Shown piece after piece: positions 26,433 through 35,183 of a DNA stretch of 38,263 bases. This DNA comes from an uncultured Roseobacter sp. (GTDB lineage Bacteria; Pseudomonadota; Alphaproteobacteria; Rhodobacterales; Rhodobacteraceae). Positions within the stretch are counted from its first letter, which is position 1. Each line of letters begins with the position of its first letter. Both the position numbers and the translations under genes were made by a program. The notes under the pieces are model-generated. The model was not told the origin of the DNA and searched no databases. It saw only the letters and a list, made by a program, of their open reading frames with translations. The stretch covers positions 1-38,263 of the forward strand of contig CAJXIL010000018.1 in the NCBI GenBank assembly GCA_913054455.1, in the 5' to 3' direction.

Positions 26433-26576
26433 TAAGAACGCGTCTTAATATATTGTTAATTAACATTAATGGGACTTTTCTTTGCATAGTGGGCACTGGT
26501 TGCTCAACAGGAGCTCCCTTGGGGGTGGGCTCTTCTGGACCGGCCAACGACCTGGCGCAGGCTGATCAGGCCATGG

Positions 26577-26620
26577 GCTAAAATCTTCAAGTATGAAACT
26601 TTAAGCTTGAAGATTTTAGC
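26577..26620. promoter_or_regulatory. Perfect 15-bp inverted repeat, candidate operator of the aromatic operon
   Basis: GCTAAAATCTTCAAG (26577-26591) and CTTGAAGATTTTAGC (26606-26620) are exact reverse complements, 14 bases apart, 49 bases before the first start codon of the operon. Inside lies a second smaller dyad TTCA-AGTA-TGAA (26585-26596). The position suits an operator for the MarR protein encoded in the operon; an RNA hairpin is the alternative. Confidence 0.55.
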
Positions 26621-26668
26621 TACTGACTTATCCTGATCCCATATTTTGATTTCAGGGAAGAGTGGGTC

Positions 26669-28963
26669 ATGAAAGTCGCATGTTTGGGAGGAGGGCCCGC
26701 GGGGCTCTATTTTGCAATCTCGCTGAAGCTGCGGCAGCCCGAGGCTGAGGTCACCGTTTTTGAACAAAACAAGGCCGACGACACCTTTGGCTGGGGCGTG
26801 GTGCTGTCTGATGATGCGCTTGATAATCTAAGTCAGAATGATCCCCAATCTGCTCAGGCGATCAAAGAGAGCTTCGCCTATTGGGATGATATTGCCGTGG
26901 TGCAGGAGGGGGTGAGAACTGTCTCCCAAGGCCACGGTTTTGCTGGAATCGGGCGCAAGAAGATGCTGCTGATCCTGCAAGAGCGCGCACGGGCGCTTGG
27001 TGTTGATCTAAAGTTTGAAACCCGCACAAAGCCTGCATCTGCCTATCAAAAAGATTACGATGTCGTGGTGGGCTGTGATGGTCTGAACTCTGCAGTCCGC
27101 AGCGAATTTGCCGATCACTTCAAACCCAATATTGATGTGCGCCCTTGCAAATTTGTCTGGCTTGGCACGCATCAGAAGTTTGATGATGCGTTTACCTTTG
27201 TATTTGAAAAAACCAAACATGGCTGGGTCTGGATCCATGCCTATCAATTCGACGATGATACCGCGACTGTGATCGTTGAATGCTCTGGCGAGACCTGGGA
27301 ACGCTGGGGATTTGAAGATATGTCCAAGGAAGAGATTATTCGCACCTGCGAAGAGATCTTTGCTGATCACCTTGGCGGTCATGCGCTGATGTCCAATGCA
27401 GATCACCTGCGGGGGTCGGCGGTTTGGATCAATTTCCCAAGGGTGCTCTGCGACAAGTGGCACCATGAAAATGTCGTGCTGCTGGGCGATGCCTCGGCAA
27501 CGGCGCATTTCTCAATTGGCTCTGGGTCCAGACTGGCCTTTGACAGCGCAATCGCCCTAGCTGAGTTGATCTCAACGGAACAGAGCCTGGAGCGGGCCTT
27601 CGAGCGCTATCAGGATGAACGCCGTCTGGATGTGCTGCGCCTGCAATCAGCGGCCCGCAACTCGCTGGAGTGGTTTGAAGATGTCGAGCGCTATCTTGGC
27701 ATGGATCCGGTGCAGTTCAACTATTCTCTTCTCACCCGAAGTCAGCGGATTTCCCATGAAAACCTACGCCTGCGTGATCCGAACTGGCTGCAATCGGCGG
27801 AAAAATGGTTTCAGGAAAGCGCTGGCGCTCCCGGCGATGCGCCGGTGCGTCCGCCAATGTTTGCGCCCTACCAACTGCGAGACATGGCCTTGAAGAACCG
27901 GATCGTGGTCTCTCCGATGGCACAATATAAAGCCGTTGATGGCTGTCCTACGGATTGGCATCTGATCCATTATGGCGAACGGGCCAAAGGCGGCGCCGGG
28001 CTTGTCTACACGGAAATGACCTGCGTCAGCCCCACGGGCCGGATCACCCCCGGATGCCCTGGTCTCTATGCGCCCGAGCATGAAGCCGCCTGGGCGCGAT
28101 TGGTGGACTTTGTGCATCAAGAAACCGATGCCAAGATCTGCTGCCAGATCGGTCATTCGGGGCGCAAGGGGTCCACACAGGTTGGCTGGGAGCAGATGGA
28201 CGCGCCGTTGGCGACGGGTAACTGGGATCTGGTTTCGGCCTCTGCGCTGGCCTGGTCGCCAAACAATGCGACGCCGCGAGAGATCACCCTGGAGGAAATG
28301 CTGCAAGTTAAGGGGGAGTTTGTCACCTCAACTGAAATGGCTGCCCGGTGTGGCTTTGACATGATCGAACTCCACGCGGCGCATGGCTATCTAGTTTCCT
28401 CTTTCATCTCACCTAAATCGAACATTCGGACGGATTCCTATGGCGGGTCGCTCGATAACAGGATGCGCTACCCGCTTGAGGTTTTTGCCGCCATGCGGGC
28501 GGTTTGGCCTGCGGGCAAACCTATGTCAGTGCGGATCTCTGCCACCGATTGGCTGGGTGAGGGGGGCGTGACACCTGAAGAGGCGGTAGAGATCGCCCGG
28601 GCCTTCTCGCAAGCGGGTGTCGATATCGTTGATGTTTCCGCCGGGCAAACCTCTATCGAAGGGCAGCCGGTCTATGGCCGGATGTTTCAGACCCCCTTCT
28701 CCGACCGCATTCGCAACGAGGCGGGGCTGGCAACCATGGCGGTCGGCAATATCTATGAGGCGGATCATGCCAATTCAATCCTGATGGCGGGGCGAGCAGA
28801 TCTGGTCTGCGTAGGGCGCCCACATCTGGCAGATCCCTATTGGACTTTGCATGAGGCCGCCAAGATTGGGGATCGCTTTGGCGGCTGGCCCTTGCCCTAT
28901 GAGGCGGGACGAGATCAGGCTTGGCGGCTTGCGGATCGCGAAGCAGAGGTGATCCGGGCATGA
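26669..28963 (+). CDS. Bifunctional salicylyl-CoA 5-hydroxylase/oxidoreductase (2-aminobenzoyl-CoA monooxygenase/reductase-like)
   Basis: A 764-aa fusion of two flavoproteins. Residues 1-375 are a class-A FAD monooxygenase: [13 protein letters not shown] at 7-19, a DG motif [10 protein letters not shown] near 134 and a GD motif [14 protein letters not shown] near 271. Residues about 395-760 are an old-yellow-enzyme TIM barrel: [27 protein letters not shown] near 495, [15 protein letters not shown] near 568 and a late [12 protein letters not shown]. The same fusion is known in Azoarcus evansii 2-aminobenzoyl-CoA monooxygenase/reductase, which hydroxylates the ring at C5 and then reduces it. 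Neighbouring CoA ligase and beta-oxidation-type genes support an aryl-CoA substrate. Anthraniloyl-CoA or salicylyl-CoA cannot be told apart from sequence. The stop overlaps the next start (ATGA). Confidence 0.9.
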   Translation: MKVACLGGGPAGLYFAISLKLRQPEAEVTVFEQNKADDTFGWGVVLSDDALDNLSQNDPQSAQAIKESFAYWDDIAVVQEGVRTVSQGHGFAGIGRKKMLLILQERARALGVDLKFETRTKPASAYQKDYDVVVGCDGLNSAVRSEFADHFKPNIDVRPCKFVWLGTHQKFDDAFTFVFEKTKHGWVWIHAYQFDDDTATVIVECSGETWERWGFEDMSKEEIIRTCEEIFADHLGGHALMSNADHLRGSAVWINFPRVLCDKWHHENVVLLGDASATAHFSIGSGSRLAFDSAIALAELISTEQSLERAFERYQDERRLDVLRLQSAARNSLEWFEDVERYLGMDPVQFNYSLLTRSQRISHENLRLRDPNWLQSAEKWFQESAGAPGDAPVRPPMFAPYQLRDMALKNRIVVSPMAQYKAVDGCPTDWHLIHYGERAKGGAGLVYTEMTCVSPTGRITPGCPGLYAPEHEAAWARLVDFVHQETDAKICCQIGHSGRKGSTQVGWEQMDAPLATGNWDLVSASALAWSPNNATPREITLEEMLQVKGEFVTSTEMAARCGFDMIELHAAHGYLVSSFISPKSNIRTDSYGGSLDNRMRYPLEVFAAMRAVWPAGKPMSVRISATDWLGEGGVTPEEAVEIARAFSQAGVDIVDVSAGQTSIEGQPVYGRMFQTPFSDRIRNEAGLATMAVGNIYEADHANSILMAGRADLVCVGRPHLADPYWTLHEAAKIGDRFGGWPLPYEAGRDQAWRLADREAEVIRA

Positions 28964-29685
28964 CACGTAGGGTTTTGGTTACAGGTGGTGGCACTGGGAT
29001 TGGCAAGGCGATAGCCCATGCCTTTGCAGATGAGGGTTGTCAGGTCACAGTGGCCGGCCGCCGTAGGGAGCCGCTGGAGGCGGCCGCGGAAGGGCTGGGG
29101 TTGGACGTCCGCCTGGCGGATGTCACCAACGAAGAGCAGGTGGCGGCGCTTTTTGATAGGCCTTACGACGTGGTCATCGCCAATGCTGGCGCTGGTGTCG
29201 CGGCGCCTATCGAGGATGTGTCGCTGGAGGAATGGCGGCGCACCGTTACGGTCAACATGACTGGGACATTCCTGACCTTCCGGGCGGCACTGCGGGCAGG
29301 CATGGAGCGGGGCGGGCGGCTGATTGCAATTGCGTCCACAGCATCATTGCAGGGGGGCGCGCAGATTCCTGCCTATGCGGCTTCCAAACACGGGGTGCTG
29401 GGGCTGGTGCGTTCGGTTGCGCAAAACGTGGCCAAACGCGGTATCACCTGCAATGCAATCTGTCCTGGCTTTGTTGATACGGAGATGGCCGAAAGCGCGA
29501 TTGCCGGGCTTATGGCGCGCTATGAGATCCCTCATGAAAAGGCGCTGAAGATGGTCGTGGGTGGCAATCCGATGCAGCGGCTTATTACACCAGAAGAAGT
29601 GGCAGCGACGGCGGTGTTTTTGGCGTCCCAAGGGGCGGCCTCGGTCAATGGGCACGCCCTGAGCGTGTCAGGAGGAGAAATTTGA
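28960..29685 (+). CDS. SDR-family NAD(P)-dependent oxidoreductase
   Basis: A 241-aa short-chain dehydrogenase. It has the cofactor motif [12 protein letters not shown] near residue 7, NAGAG near 80, Ser in [10 protein letters not shown] near 126, and the catalytic Tyr139-x3-Lys143 (YAASKHG). The end [12 protein letters not shown] is typical of FabG-like enzymes. In this operon it is the best candidate for a 3-hydroxyacyl-CoA dehydrogenase acting on a ring-reduced CoA ester; no other dehydrogenase of that kind is present. ATG 28960 overlaps the upstream stop as ATGA, and its own stop overlaps the MarR start as TTGA. Confidence 0.92.
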   Translation: MTRRVLVTGGGTGIGKAIAHAFADEGCQVTVAGRRREPLEAAAEGLGLDVRLADVTNEEQVAALFDRPYDVVIANAGAGVAAPIEDVSLEEWRRTVTVNMTGTFLTFRAALRAGMERGGRLIAIASTASLQGGAQIPAYAASKHGVLGLVRSVAQNVAKRGITCNAICPGFVDTEMAESAIAGLMARYEIPHEKALKMVVGGNPMQRLITPEEVAATAVFLASQGAASVNGHALSVSGGEI

Positions 29686-30137
29686 GCACGATATCAAAGG
29701 ATCGGTTGCGGCTCTGGCTGCGGCTCTTGAAGGCAACCCGTAGCGTTGAGAGCGCCCTGCGTGAAAACCTGCGGCAGGAGTTTCAGACGACTTTACCGCG
29801 TTTTGATGTGATGGCAGCGCTGTCTCGGCACGGGCAGGGGTTGAAGATGAGTGAATTGTCGAACGTCTTGAAAGTCTCCAATGGCAATGTGACCGGAATT
29901 GTCGAGCGTCTGGTCGAGGATGGCCATGTGCTGCGGGAAAAAGTGCCAGGTGACCGCCGGGCCAGCCGGGTGCGGCTGACCCCAGATGGGGAGGCAGAAT
30001 TCGCCCGCCAGGCTGAGGCGCATGAGGGGTGGATAGATGAGATTTTTGCCGCTGTGTCGCCAGAAGCAGCCCAGGGCATGAGTGAGGCGCTGGATGCCGT
30101 AGCGCGGCAATTGGAAGACAAGGAGAACGCGCAATGA
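29682..30137 (+). CDS. MarR family transcriptional regulator
   Basis: A 151-aa winged-helix regulator: [20 protein letters not shown], the DNA-binding helix region [19 protein letters not shown], and the wing with [15 protein letters not shown], a standard MarR signature. The start is TTG, with AGGAGG six bases before it inside the end of the SDR gene. MarR proteins of aromatic-acid operons usually repress until an aryl-CoA or free acid binds. It is embedded mid-operon with overlaps on both sides, so it would autoregulate. The inverted repeat at 26577-26620 is its likely site. Confidence 0.93.
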   Translation: MSTISKDRLRLWLRLLKATRSVESALRENLRQEFQTTLPRFDVMAALSRHGQGLKMSELSNVLKVSNGNVTGIVERLVEDGHVLREKVPGDRRASRVRLTPDGEAEFARQAEAHEGWIDEIFAAVSPEAAQGMSEALDAVARQLEDKENAQ

Positions 30138-30937
30138 CGCAGATCGACACCAAGCATTTCCTGTGCCGGATTGAGGACGGGATCGCCACGGTTTCTCTGG
30201 ACCGGCCAGAACGTAAAAACCCGCTGACCTTTGACAGCTACGGCGAGCTGCGGGATTGGTTCCGGGATCTGCACTATGATGATACGGTAAAGGCTGTGGT
30301 CTTTGCTTCCAACGGCGGGAACTTCAGCTCAGGCGGCGATGTGCATGATATCATTGGCCCGCTGACCAAGATGAGCATGAAAGAATTGCTCGCTTTTACC
30401 CGCATGACTGGGGATCTGGTCAAGGCGATCGTCAATTGCGGCAAGCCGGTTATTGCAGCGATCGATGGGATCTGCGTTGGCGCGGGCGCGATTATCGCCA
30501 TGGCTTCAGATTTGCGTATCGCCACGCCTGAGGCAAAGACGGCCTTTTTGTTTACTCGTGTTGGCCTTGCTGGCTGTGACATGGGGGCCTGTGCCATCCT
30601 GCCCCGCATCATCGGTCAGGGGCGCGCGGCAGAGCTGCTTTATACGGGTCGCTCAATGAGTGCAGAGGAGGGAGCGGCCTGGGGGTTTCATAACAAGCTG
30701 GTCGCCGCCTCAGATCTGGAGGCCGAGGCCCAGGCCCTGGCGGAGCGTATCGCGGCAGGGCCGAACTTTGGCAATATGATGACCAAGACCATGCTGGCGC
30801 AGGAATGGTCCATGTCGATCGAGCAGGCCATCGAGGCCGAGGCGCAGGCCCAGGCGATCTGCATGCAGACGGCCGATTTCGAGCGCGCTTATCATGCCTT
30901 TGTGAACAAGGAAAAGCCGGTCTTTGAAGGCGATTGA
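30134..30937 (+). CDS. Enoyl-CoA hydratase/isomerase family protein
   Basis: A 267-aa crotonase-fold enzyme. It shows [18 protein letters not shown], the oxyanion-hole loop [14 protein letters not shown] near residue 58, and the second loop [19 protein letters not shown] near 114. At the usual second catalytic Glu position there is Asp in [15 protein letters not shown], so exact chemistry (hydration, isomerisation or ring cleavage) is open. In the operon it would act on the ring-reduced cyclohexene-carboxyl-CoA. The ATG overlaps the MarR stop (ATGA). It resembles the hydratase of the Azoarcus 2-aminobenzoate cluster in context. Confidence 0.9.
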   Translation: MTQIDTKHFLCRIEDGIATVSLDRPERKNPLTFDSYGELRDWFRDLHYDDTVKAVVFASNGGNFSSGGDVHDIIGPLTKMSMKELLAFTRMTGDLVKAIVNCGKPVIAAIDGICVGAGAIIAMASDLRIATPEAKTAFLFTRVGLAGCDMGACAILPRIIGQGRAAELLYTGRSMSAEEGAAWGFHNKLVAASDLEAEAQALAERIAAGPNFGNMMTKTMLAQEWSMSIEQAIEAEAQAQAICMQTADFERAYHAFVNKEKPVFEGD

Positions 30938-30969
30938 GCCGACAAGGAGCCGCATGAGGCAGGGCAGGG

Positions 30970-31003
30970 GTGCCTCCGGCGGGAATATTTTTGGAAAGAT
31001 GAA
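30970..31003 (+). repeat. Dispersed Rhodobacteraceae-type intergenic repeat, copy 2
   Basis: GCCTCCGGCGGGAATATTTT continuing TGGAAAGATGAA, in the 81-base gap between the hydratase and acyl-CoA dehydrogenase genes. It shares CCGG-N-GG and ATATTTTTGG with the minus-strand copy at 15628-15660. It interrupts an otherwise overlapping operon. Confidence 0.5.
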
Positions 31004-31018
31004 ACTGTGAGGTGACAG

Positions 31019-32179
31019 ATGGCGGACCGGACCTATTTGAGCTGGCCATTCTTTGAGGATCGGCACCGGGAACTGGCCCGTGAGTTGGACCAGTGGGCTG
31101 GCGAACACCTGGGTGATATTGATCACGCGGATGTGGACGCGGCCTGTCGCGATCTGGTTGCCGCTTTGGGCGAGGCTGGATGGGCCCAGCACAGTGGTGC
31201 CACGGCAGGCGAGAGCTTGGATGTGCGCACACTCTGTCTGATCCGGGAGACCCTGGCCCGCCATGACGGTTTGGCTGATTTCGCCTTTGCGATGCAGGGG
31301 CTGGGAACCGGTGCGATTTCGCTTTTTGGCACTGAAGCGCAGCGGGCAGAATGGCTGCCTTTGACCCGCAGTGGCAAGGCTATTTCCGCCTTTGCTCTTA
31401 CTGAGCCACAGTCCGGCTCGGATGTGGCGAATTCCACAATGACGGCCACCCTGGACGGTGAAGACTACGTGTTGAATGGGGAAAAGACCTGGATTTCCAA
31501 CGGCGGTATTGCCGATGTCTACACCCTGTTTGCCCGCACAGGGGAGGGGCCAGGTGCCAAAGGCTTGTCGGCCTTTGTTGTACCAGCAGGATTGCCTGGG
31601 TTTGAAGTGGTGGCGCGTCAGCAGGTGATCGCGCCGCATCCTTTGGCGACATTGCAATTTAGCGATTGCCGCATTCCCAAATCGGCGCTTTTGGGCCAGC
31701 CCGGCGGTGGCTTTAAGATTGCGATGTCGGTGCTTGACGTCTTTCGCTCAACCGTCGCGGCGGCTGCACTTGGCTTTGCCCGCCGTGCTTTGGATGAGGC
31801 GTTGGAACGGGTCTCTACCCGGCAGGTGCAGGGGGCGCCGTTGTTTGATTTGCAGATGGTGCAGGGGCATGTTGCGGATATGGCGTTGGACGTGGATGCG
31901 GCAGCCCTCTTGGTCTATCGCGCAGCCTGGGCCAAGGATAGTGGAGCCGTGCGCGTCACCCGCGAGGCGGCCATGGCCAAGCTGTTTTCGACCGATCAAG
32001 CCCAGCAGGTTATCGACAAAGCGGTGCAGTTGCATGGTGGAGACGGTGTGCGCCATGGCCAAAAAGTTGAAGAGCTGTACCGCGATATCAGGGCTTTACG
32101 CATCTATGAGGGAGCCTCTGATGTGCAGCGGGTGGTGATTGCCCGCCAGACGCTTGGCGCATTTCAGGGAGGGAAGTGA
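31019..32179 (+). CDS. Acyl-CoA dehydrogenase family protein
   Basis: A 386-aa FAD enzyme of the acyl-CoA dehydrogenase fold. Visible are [19 protein letters not shown] at about 122-140 (FAD/substrate binding), [19 protein letters not shown], and the C-terminal [18 protein letters not shown] near 355-372, where the Glu of YEG is the catalytic base position in many members. GAGGTGACAG directly before the ATG is a good ribosome site. It would oxidise a saturated or ring-derived acyl-CoA in the pathway. Electron acceptor genes (etfAB) are not in the window. The ligase gene follows one base after the stop. Confidence 0.93.
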   Translation: MADRTYLSWPFFEDRHRELARELDQWAGEHLGDIDHADVDAACRDLVAALGEAGWAQHSGATAGESLDVRTLCLIRETLARHDGLADFAFAMQGLGTGAISLFGTEAQRAEWLPLTRSGKAISAFALTEPQSGSDVANSTMTATLDGEDYVLNGEKTWISNGGIADVYTLFARTGEGPGAKGLSAFVVPAGLPGFEVVARQQVIAPHPLATLQFSDCRIPKSALLGQPGGGFKIAMSVLDVFRSTVAAAALGFARRALDEALERVSTRQVQGAPLFDLQMVQGHVADMALDVDAAALLVYRAAWAKDSGAVRVTREAAMAKLFSTDQAQQVIDKAVQLHGGDGVRHGQKVEELYRDIRALRIYEGASDVQRVVIARQTLGAFQGGK

Positions 32180-32180
32180 G

Positions 32181-33794
32181 ATGTTGGGAGCCAGCGCACA
32201 TAGCGATACCTTCACGCGGGACAACTTGCCACCGCAGGACCAATGGCCGGAATTCTTGCAGGAGGGGTTTGACTACCCGGAACAGCTGAATGTCGGGGTT
32301 GAGCTGACAGATGCCATGGTTGCCAAAGGGTTTGGGGACCGCACGGCTTTGATTGGGAACGGCAGGCGGCGGACCTACAAGGAGCTGGCGGATTGGACCA
32401 ATCGATTGGCCCATGTCCTGAGCGAGGATCTGGGCGTAAGGCCGGGAAACCGTGTCTTGATCCGGTCCGCCAACAATCCGGCCATGGTGGCCTGTTGGTT
32501 GGCTGCAACGAAAGTGGGCGCGGTGGTGGTCAATACCATGCCGATGCTGCGCGCCGGGGAGTTGGGACTGATTGTCGATAAGGCTGAGATCAGCCATGCG
32601 CTCTGCGATACCCGGCTGATGGATGAGCTGGTGACCTGCGCCAAGACCTCCGAATACCTGAAATCGGTTGTTGGCTTTGATGGTACCTCAAACCATGACG
32701 CTGAACTCGACCGTTTGGCACTGGAAAAACCTGTGAGCTATCAGTCGGTTGAGACCGGTCGTGATGATGTGGCACTGCTGGGGTTTACTTCGGGCACCAC
32801 AGGGTCCCCCAAAGCCACGATGCATTTTCACCGGGATCTGTTGATCATTGCCGATGGCTATGCCCGCGAAGTTCTGGATGTGCAGCCCGAGGATGTCTTT
32901 GTTGGCTCGCCGCCCCTGGCCTTTACTTTTGGCCTGGGAGGTCTGGCGATTTTTCCGTTGCGGTTTGGCGCCGCCGCCACGCTGTTGGAGAATGCATCGC
33001 CCCCCAATCTGATCGAGATCATTCAGAAATACCGCGCGACCGTGTGTTTTACAGCGCCAACGGCGTATCGGGTGATGTTACAGGCGATGGAGCAGGGGGC
33101 GGATCTATCTTCGCTGCGCGCGGCTGTTTCTGCCGGTGAGACCCTGCCGTCGCCGGTCTATGAGGACTGGATGGCCAAGACCGGTAAACCGATGCTGGAT
33201 GGGATCGGTGCTACAGAGATGCTGCATATCTTTATTACCAATCGTTTCTCAGATCACCGCCCTGCCTGCACCGGGAAACCTGTCAGAGGGTATCAAGTTC
33301 GCGTTCTAGACCAAAATGGAAATGAGGTCCCGCGCGGCGAGATCGGACGGCTGGCGGTGAAGGGGCCGACGGGATGTCGCTATTTGGCGGATGATCGGCA
33401 GGCCTCTTATGTGCAGGATGGCTGGAATGTGACTGGTGACAGTTTCATCATGGACGCCGAAGGCTATCTGCATTTTGCTGCTCGCAACGACGATATGATC
33501 ATCTCATCCGGCTACAATATAGCAGGACCCGAGGTGGAGGCGGCACTCCTGTCGCATGAGGCCGTGTCGGAATGCGCGGTGATTGGAGCGCAAGATGAGG
33601 CGCGCGGCTCAATTGTTGAAGCCCATGTGGTGCTTTCTGCGGGGCATATGCCATCTGAGGCCTTGGTGAAGCTGTTGCAAGACCATGTGAAGGCCAGCAT
33701 CGCGCCCTTTAAATACCCACGTTCCGTGGTTTTTGCCAAAGACTTGCCAAAGACCGAAACGGGTAAAATCCAACGTTTTCGGCTGAAATCTTAG
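32181..33794 (+). CDS. Aryl-CoA ligase (benzoate/2-aminobenzoate-CoA ligase family)
   Basis: An adenylate-forming enzyme of 537 aa that would activate the aromatic acid to its CoA thioester with ATP, the entry step of the operon. The N-terminus AHSDTFTRDNLPPQDQWPEF is typical of benzoate and 2-aminobenzoate-CoA ligases. The P-loop is GFTSGTTGSPKATMHFH near 198; DGIGATEMLHIF, the hinge/ribose Asp in NVTGDSFIMD, SSGYNIAGPEVE and the C-terminal Lys motif PKTETGKIQRF follow. A start at 32139 would overlap the dehydrogenase by 41 bases and lacks this N-terminus. Substrate among benzoate, salicylate and anthranilate is not resolvable. Confidence 0.93.
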   Translation: MLGASAHSDTFTRDNLPPQDQWPEFLQEGFDYPEQLNVGVELTDAMVAKGFGDRTALIGNGRRRTYKELADWTNRLAHVLSEDLGVRPGNRVLIRSANNPAMVACWLAATKVGAVVVNTMPMLRAGELGLIVDKAEISHALCDTRLMDELVTCAKTSEYLKSVVGFDGTSNHDAELDRLALEKPVSYQSVETGRDDVALLGFTSGTTGSPKATMHFHRDLLIIADGYAREVLDVQPEDVFVGSPPLAFTFGLGGLAIFPLRFGAAATLLENASPPNLIEIIQKYRATVCFTAPTAYRVMLQAMEQGADLSSLRAAVSAGETLPSPVYEDWMAKTGKPMLDGIGATEMLHIFITNRFSDHRPACTGKPVRGYQVRVLDQNGNEVPRGEIGRLAVKGPTGCRYLADDRQASYVQDGWNVTGDSFIMDAEGYLHFAARNDDMIISSGYNIAGPEVEAALLSHEAVSECAVIGAQDEARGSIVEAHVVLSAGHMPSEALVKLLQDHVKASIAPFKYPRSVVFAKDLPKTETGKIQRFRLKS

Positions 33795-33801
33795 TGCGGG
33801 G

Positions 33802-33839
33802 CAGGGGCGGATCTGTTTGATTACAGTCTGCCGCCCCTG
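33802..33839. terminator. Convergent terminator-like hairpin after the aromatic operon
   Basis: CAGGGGCGG (33802-33810) pairs perfectly with CCGCCCCTG (33831-33839), with an inner CTGT/ACAG stem. It lies in the 55-base gap between convergent genes. There is no T tract on either strand, so it may need Rho or act by stalling. Confidence 0.55.
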
Positions 33840-33849
33840 TCGTGCTGTC

Positions 33850-34434
33850 TCACGCAGCCTTTGCAGCCAGTTTTTGCACTTGACCGAGCCAACGGTTTAC
33901 CGCTTTGGGCTTGGCGTGAGAGGCCGGGGCCAAAAAGGTGGTCTTGACGGGCTTTAAGCCAATAAAGCCCAAGATCTGACGTTCGGTTTGGCGCAGCATG
34001 GCGTTGCTGTAGAAGAGCCACATCAAGACCTTTGGGGTGTCGGCGGTGACAATGACGCGGCCACTGCGTCCCTTTAGCATTGGGGCAGGCATGCCCATCT
34101 TGGTATTACGTGTGTCAAAGGCCTTGCCCGGCAATAGCGCGCGATCAAACAAGCCTTTCAATTTGCCTGGCAGTCCGCCCCACCACATGGGCGTGGTCAT
34201 CACAAAATGCTCGCACCATTCCAGGTCGCTGAAAAAACGCTCCAAATCTGGCTCCAGGGGTTTGACATTAGAATAGCCCGCAAAGCCGTAATCGTTGTCA
34301 AAATCGAGATCATGCAGATGAAGGATACGGACTTCGTGACCGTTTTCCTCGGCAGTGCGCGCATAGGCGAGGCTTAGTGCTTTGTTCAGGGAGGTCTCGG
34401 CGGGGTGGCCGTTCAAGATAAAGATTCGGGTCAT
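33850..34434 (-). CDS. NAD(P)H-dependent oxidoreductase (flavodoxin-fold quinone reductase)
   Basis: A 194-aa FMN/FAD protein of the NQO/MdaB/KefF type: N-terminal IFILNGHPAETSLNKAL phosphate-binding loop, FVMTTPMWWGGLPGKLKGLF at about 83-102 and the late LGFIGLKPVKTTFL. Such enzymes reduce quinones or azo compounds by two electrons. The start is ATG 34434, with GGAG six bases before it; the TTG at 34446 is within that ribosome site. It is divergent from a TetR gene, and TGAC-N4-GTCA sites fill the shared promoter, so it is the likely TetR target. Confidence 0.92.
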   Translation of the reverse strand: MTRIFILNGHPAETSLNKALSLAYARTAEENGHEVRILHLHDLDFDNDYGFAGYSNVKPLEPDLERFFSDLEWCEHFVMTTPMWWGGLPGKLKGLFDRALLPGKAFDTRNTKMGMPAPMLKGRSGRVIVTADTPKVLMWLFYSNAMLRQTERQILGFIGLKPVKTTFLAPASHAKPKAVNRWLGQVQKLAAKAA

Positions 34435-34450
34435 GGGGTGCTCCAATAAT

Positions 34451-34530
34451 TGACTGCGGTCATTTAATTGAATAAAAAGTGACTACGGTCAATTAAAAAG
34501 TGACCGTAGTCAAAAATATGTGACTGCGCA
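34451..34530. promoter_or_regulatory. TetR operator array between divergent genes
   Basis: Three 12-bp sites with TGAC-N4-GTCA: TGACTGCGGTCA (34451), TGACTACGGTCA (34480) and TGACCGTAGTCA (34501), the last two exact reverse complements of each other. A fourth, half-conserved TGACTGCGCA starts at 34521. Start-to-start spacings are 29, 21 and 20 bp, so the last three face one side of the helix. The DNA between them is AT-rich. This is the expected operator of the adjacent TetR protein. Confidence 0.8.
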
Positions 34531-34575
34531 GGGAAGTAAATTGACCATCCAGATTGCACGTGGCAGCTAGAGAGC

Positions 34576-35154
34576 ATGGTGAGGCAGATGCAAAAAAGAA
34601 CTTTGGAGACCCGCGCCCGGCTTATCGCAGTGGCGACGGCTCTGGTGGCGGAAAACGGCTACGGGGCCCTGCGCACCGACGAGGTGGTTAAGAGGGCCGG
34701 TGTAGCCAAGGGGACTTTCTTTTCTCATTTCAAAGACAAAGACGCCCTGATGGACCTGTTGATCGGAGCGGGTATCGACGCGCATCTGGATCAATTGGCC
34801 AAGGCGCCCCCGCCGGAAACCGTGGAAGAATTGGTGGCGTTGCAAGCCCCGTTGCTGCATTTTATGACCCAGGAGCGCTATGTTTTTGATGTGATCCTGC
34901 GCCTGTCCGGTGCAGCCGCGGTGGCTGAGATTGGTGCTATAGCCACCACCTTTGGGCGTTACCTCGACCTCACAGTACATTGGTTCGAATCGGGAAAGTA
35001 CCGCAGCGATATTTCTGCGGAGTTACAGGCAGACGGGATGCAGGCCTTTGTGACACAGGCAATGGCTCTGCATTTCTGTGCCCTGCATGAAGATCAAAGC
35101 ATGGAGGCTAGGCTCACCGTTTACCTGCGTGCCTGGCTGTGTCCTGGGTCGTGA
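34576..35154 (+). CDS. TetR/AcrR family transcriptional regulator
   Basis: A 192-aa repressor with an N-terminal helix-turn-helix (TRARLIAVATALVAENGYGA; VVKRAGVAKGTFFSHFKDKD at about 38-57) and an all-helical ligand domain. The ATG at 34576 or 34588 (GAGG just before) could both start it; the second still leaves the full domain. It most likely represses itself and the divergent quinone-reductase gene through the sites at 34451-34530. The inducer is unknown; a quinone or electrophile would fit the target. Confidence 0.92.
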   Translation: MVRQMQKRTLETRARLIAVATALVAENGYGALRTDEVVKRAGVAKGTFFSHFKDKDALMDLLIGAGIDAHLDQLAKAPPPETVEELVALQAPLLHFMTQERYVFDVILRLSGAAAVAEIGAIATTFGRYLDLTVHWFESGKYRSDISAELQADGMQAFVTQAMALHFCALHEDQSMEARLTVYLRAWLCPGS

Positions 35155-35174
35155 GGCCGCGATAACGCGGCCTC
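35153..35174. terminator. Hairpin overlapping the TetR gene stop
   Basis: GAGGCCGCG and CGCGGCCTC form a perfect 9-bp stem with loop ATAA, starting in the stop codon of the TetR gene and 10 bases before the end of the convergent GST gene. There is no T tract, so it may separate the convergent transcripts without being a classic terminator. Confidence 0.5.
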
Positions 35175-35183
35175 CGGTAGTGC

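Larger units (their letters stand above)
26037..26668. other. Long structured intergenic region before the aromatic operon
   Basis: This 632-base stretch holds no convincing gene. Its middle is far more AT-rich than its surroundings (about 26200-26280 and 26440-26480). It contains a strong terminator (26309-26376), DnaA-box-like sites (26412-26432), an AT-rich tract with GTTAATTAAC, and a perfect 15-bp inverted repeat (26577-26620). It must also carry the promoter of the operon that follows. Confidence 0.6.

Noticed and set aside
30997..31005. ATGAAACT shared with the centre of the inverted repeat at 26577-26620 as a second MarR site
   Set aside because: Only the octamer is shared, there is no dyad around it, and it belongs to the dispersed intergenic repeat.
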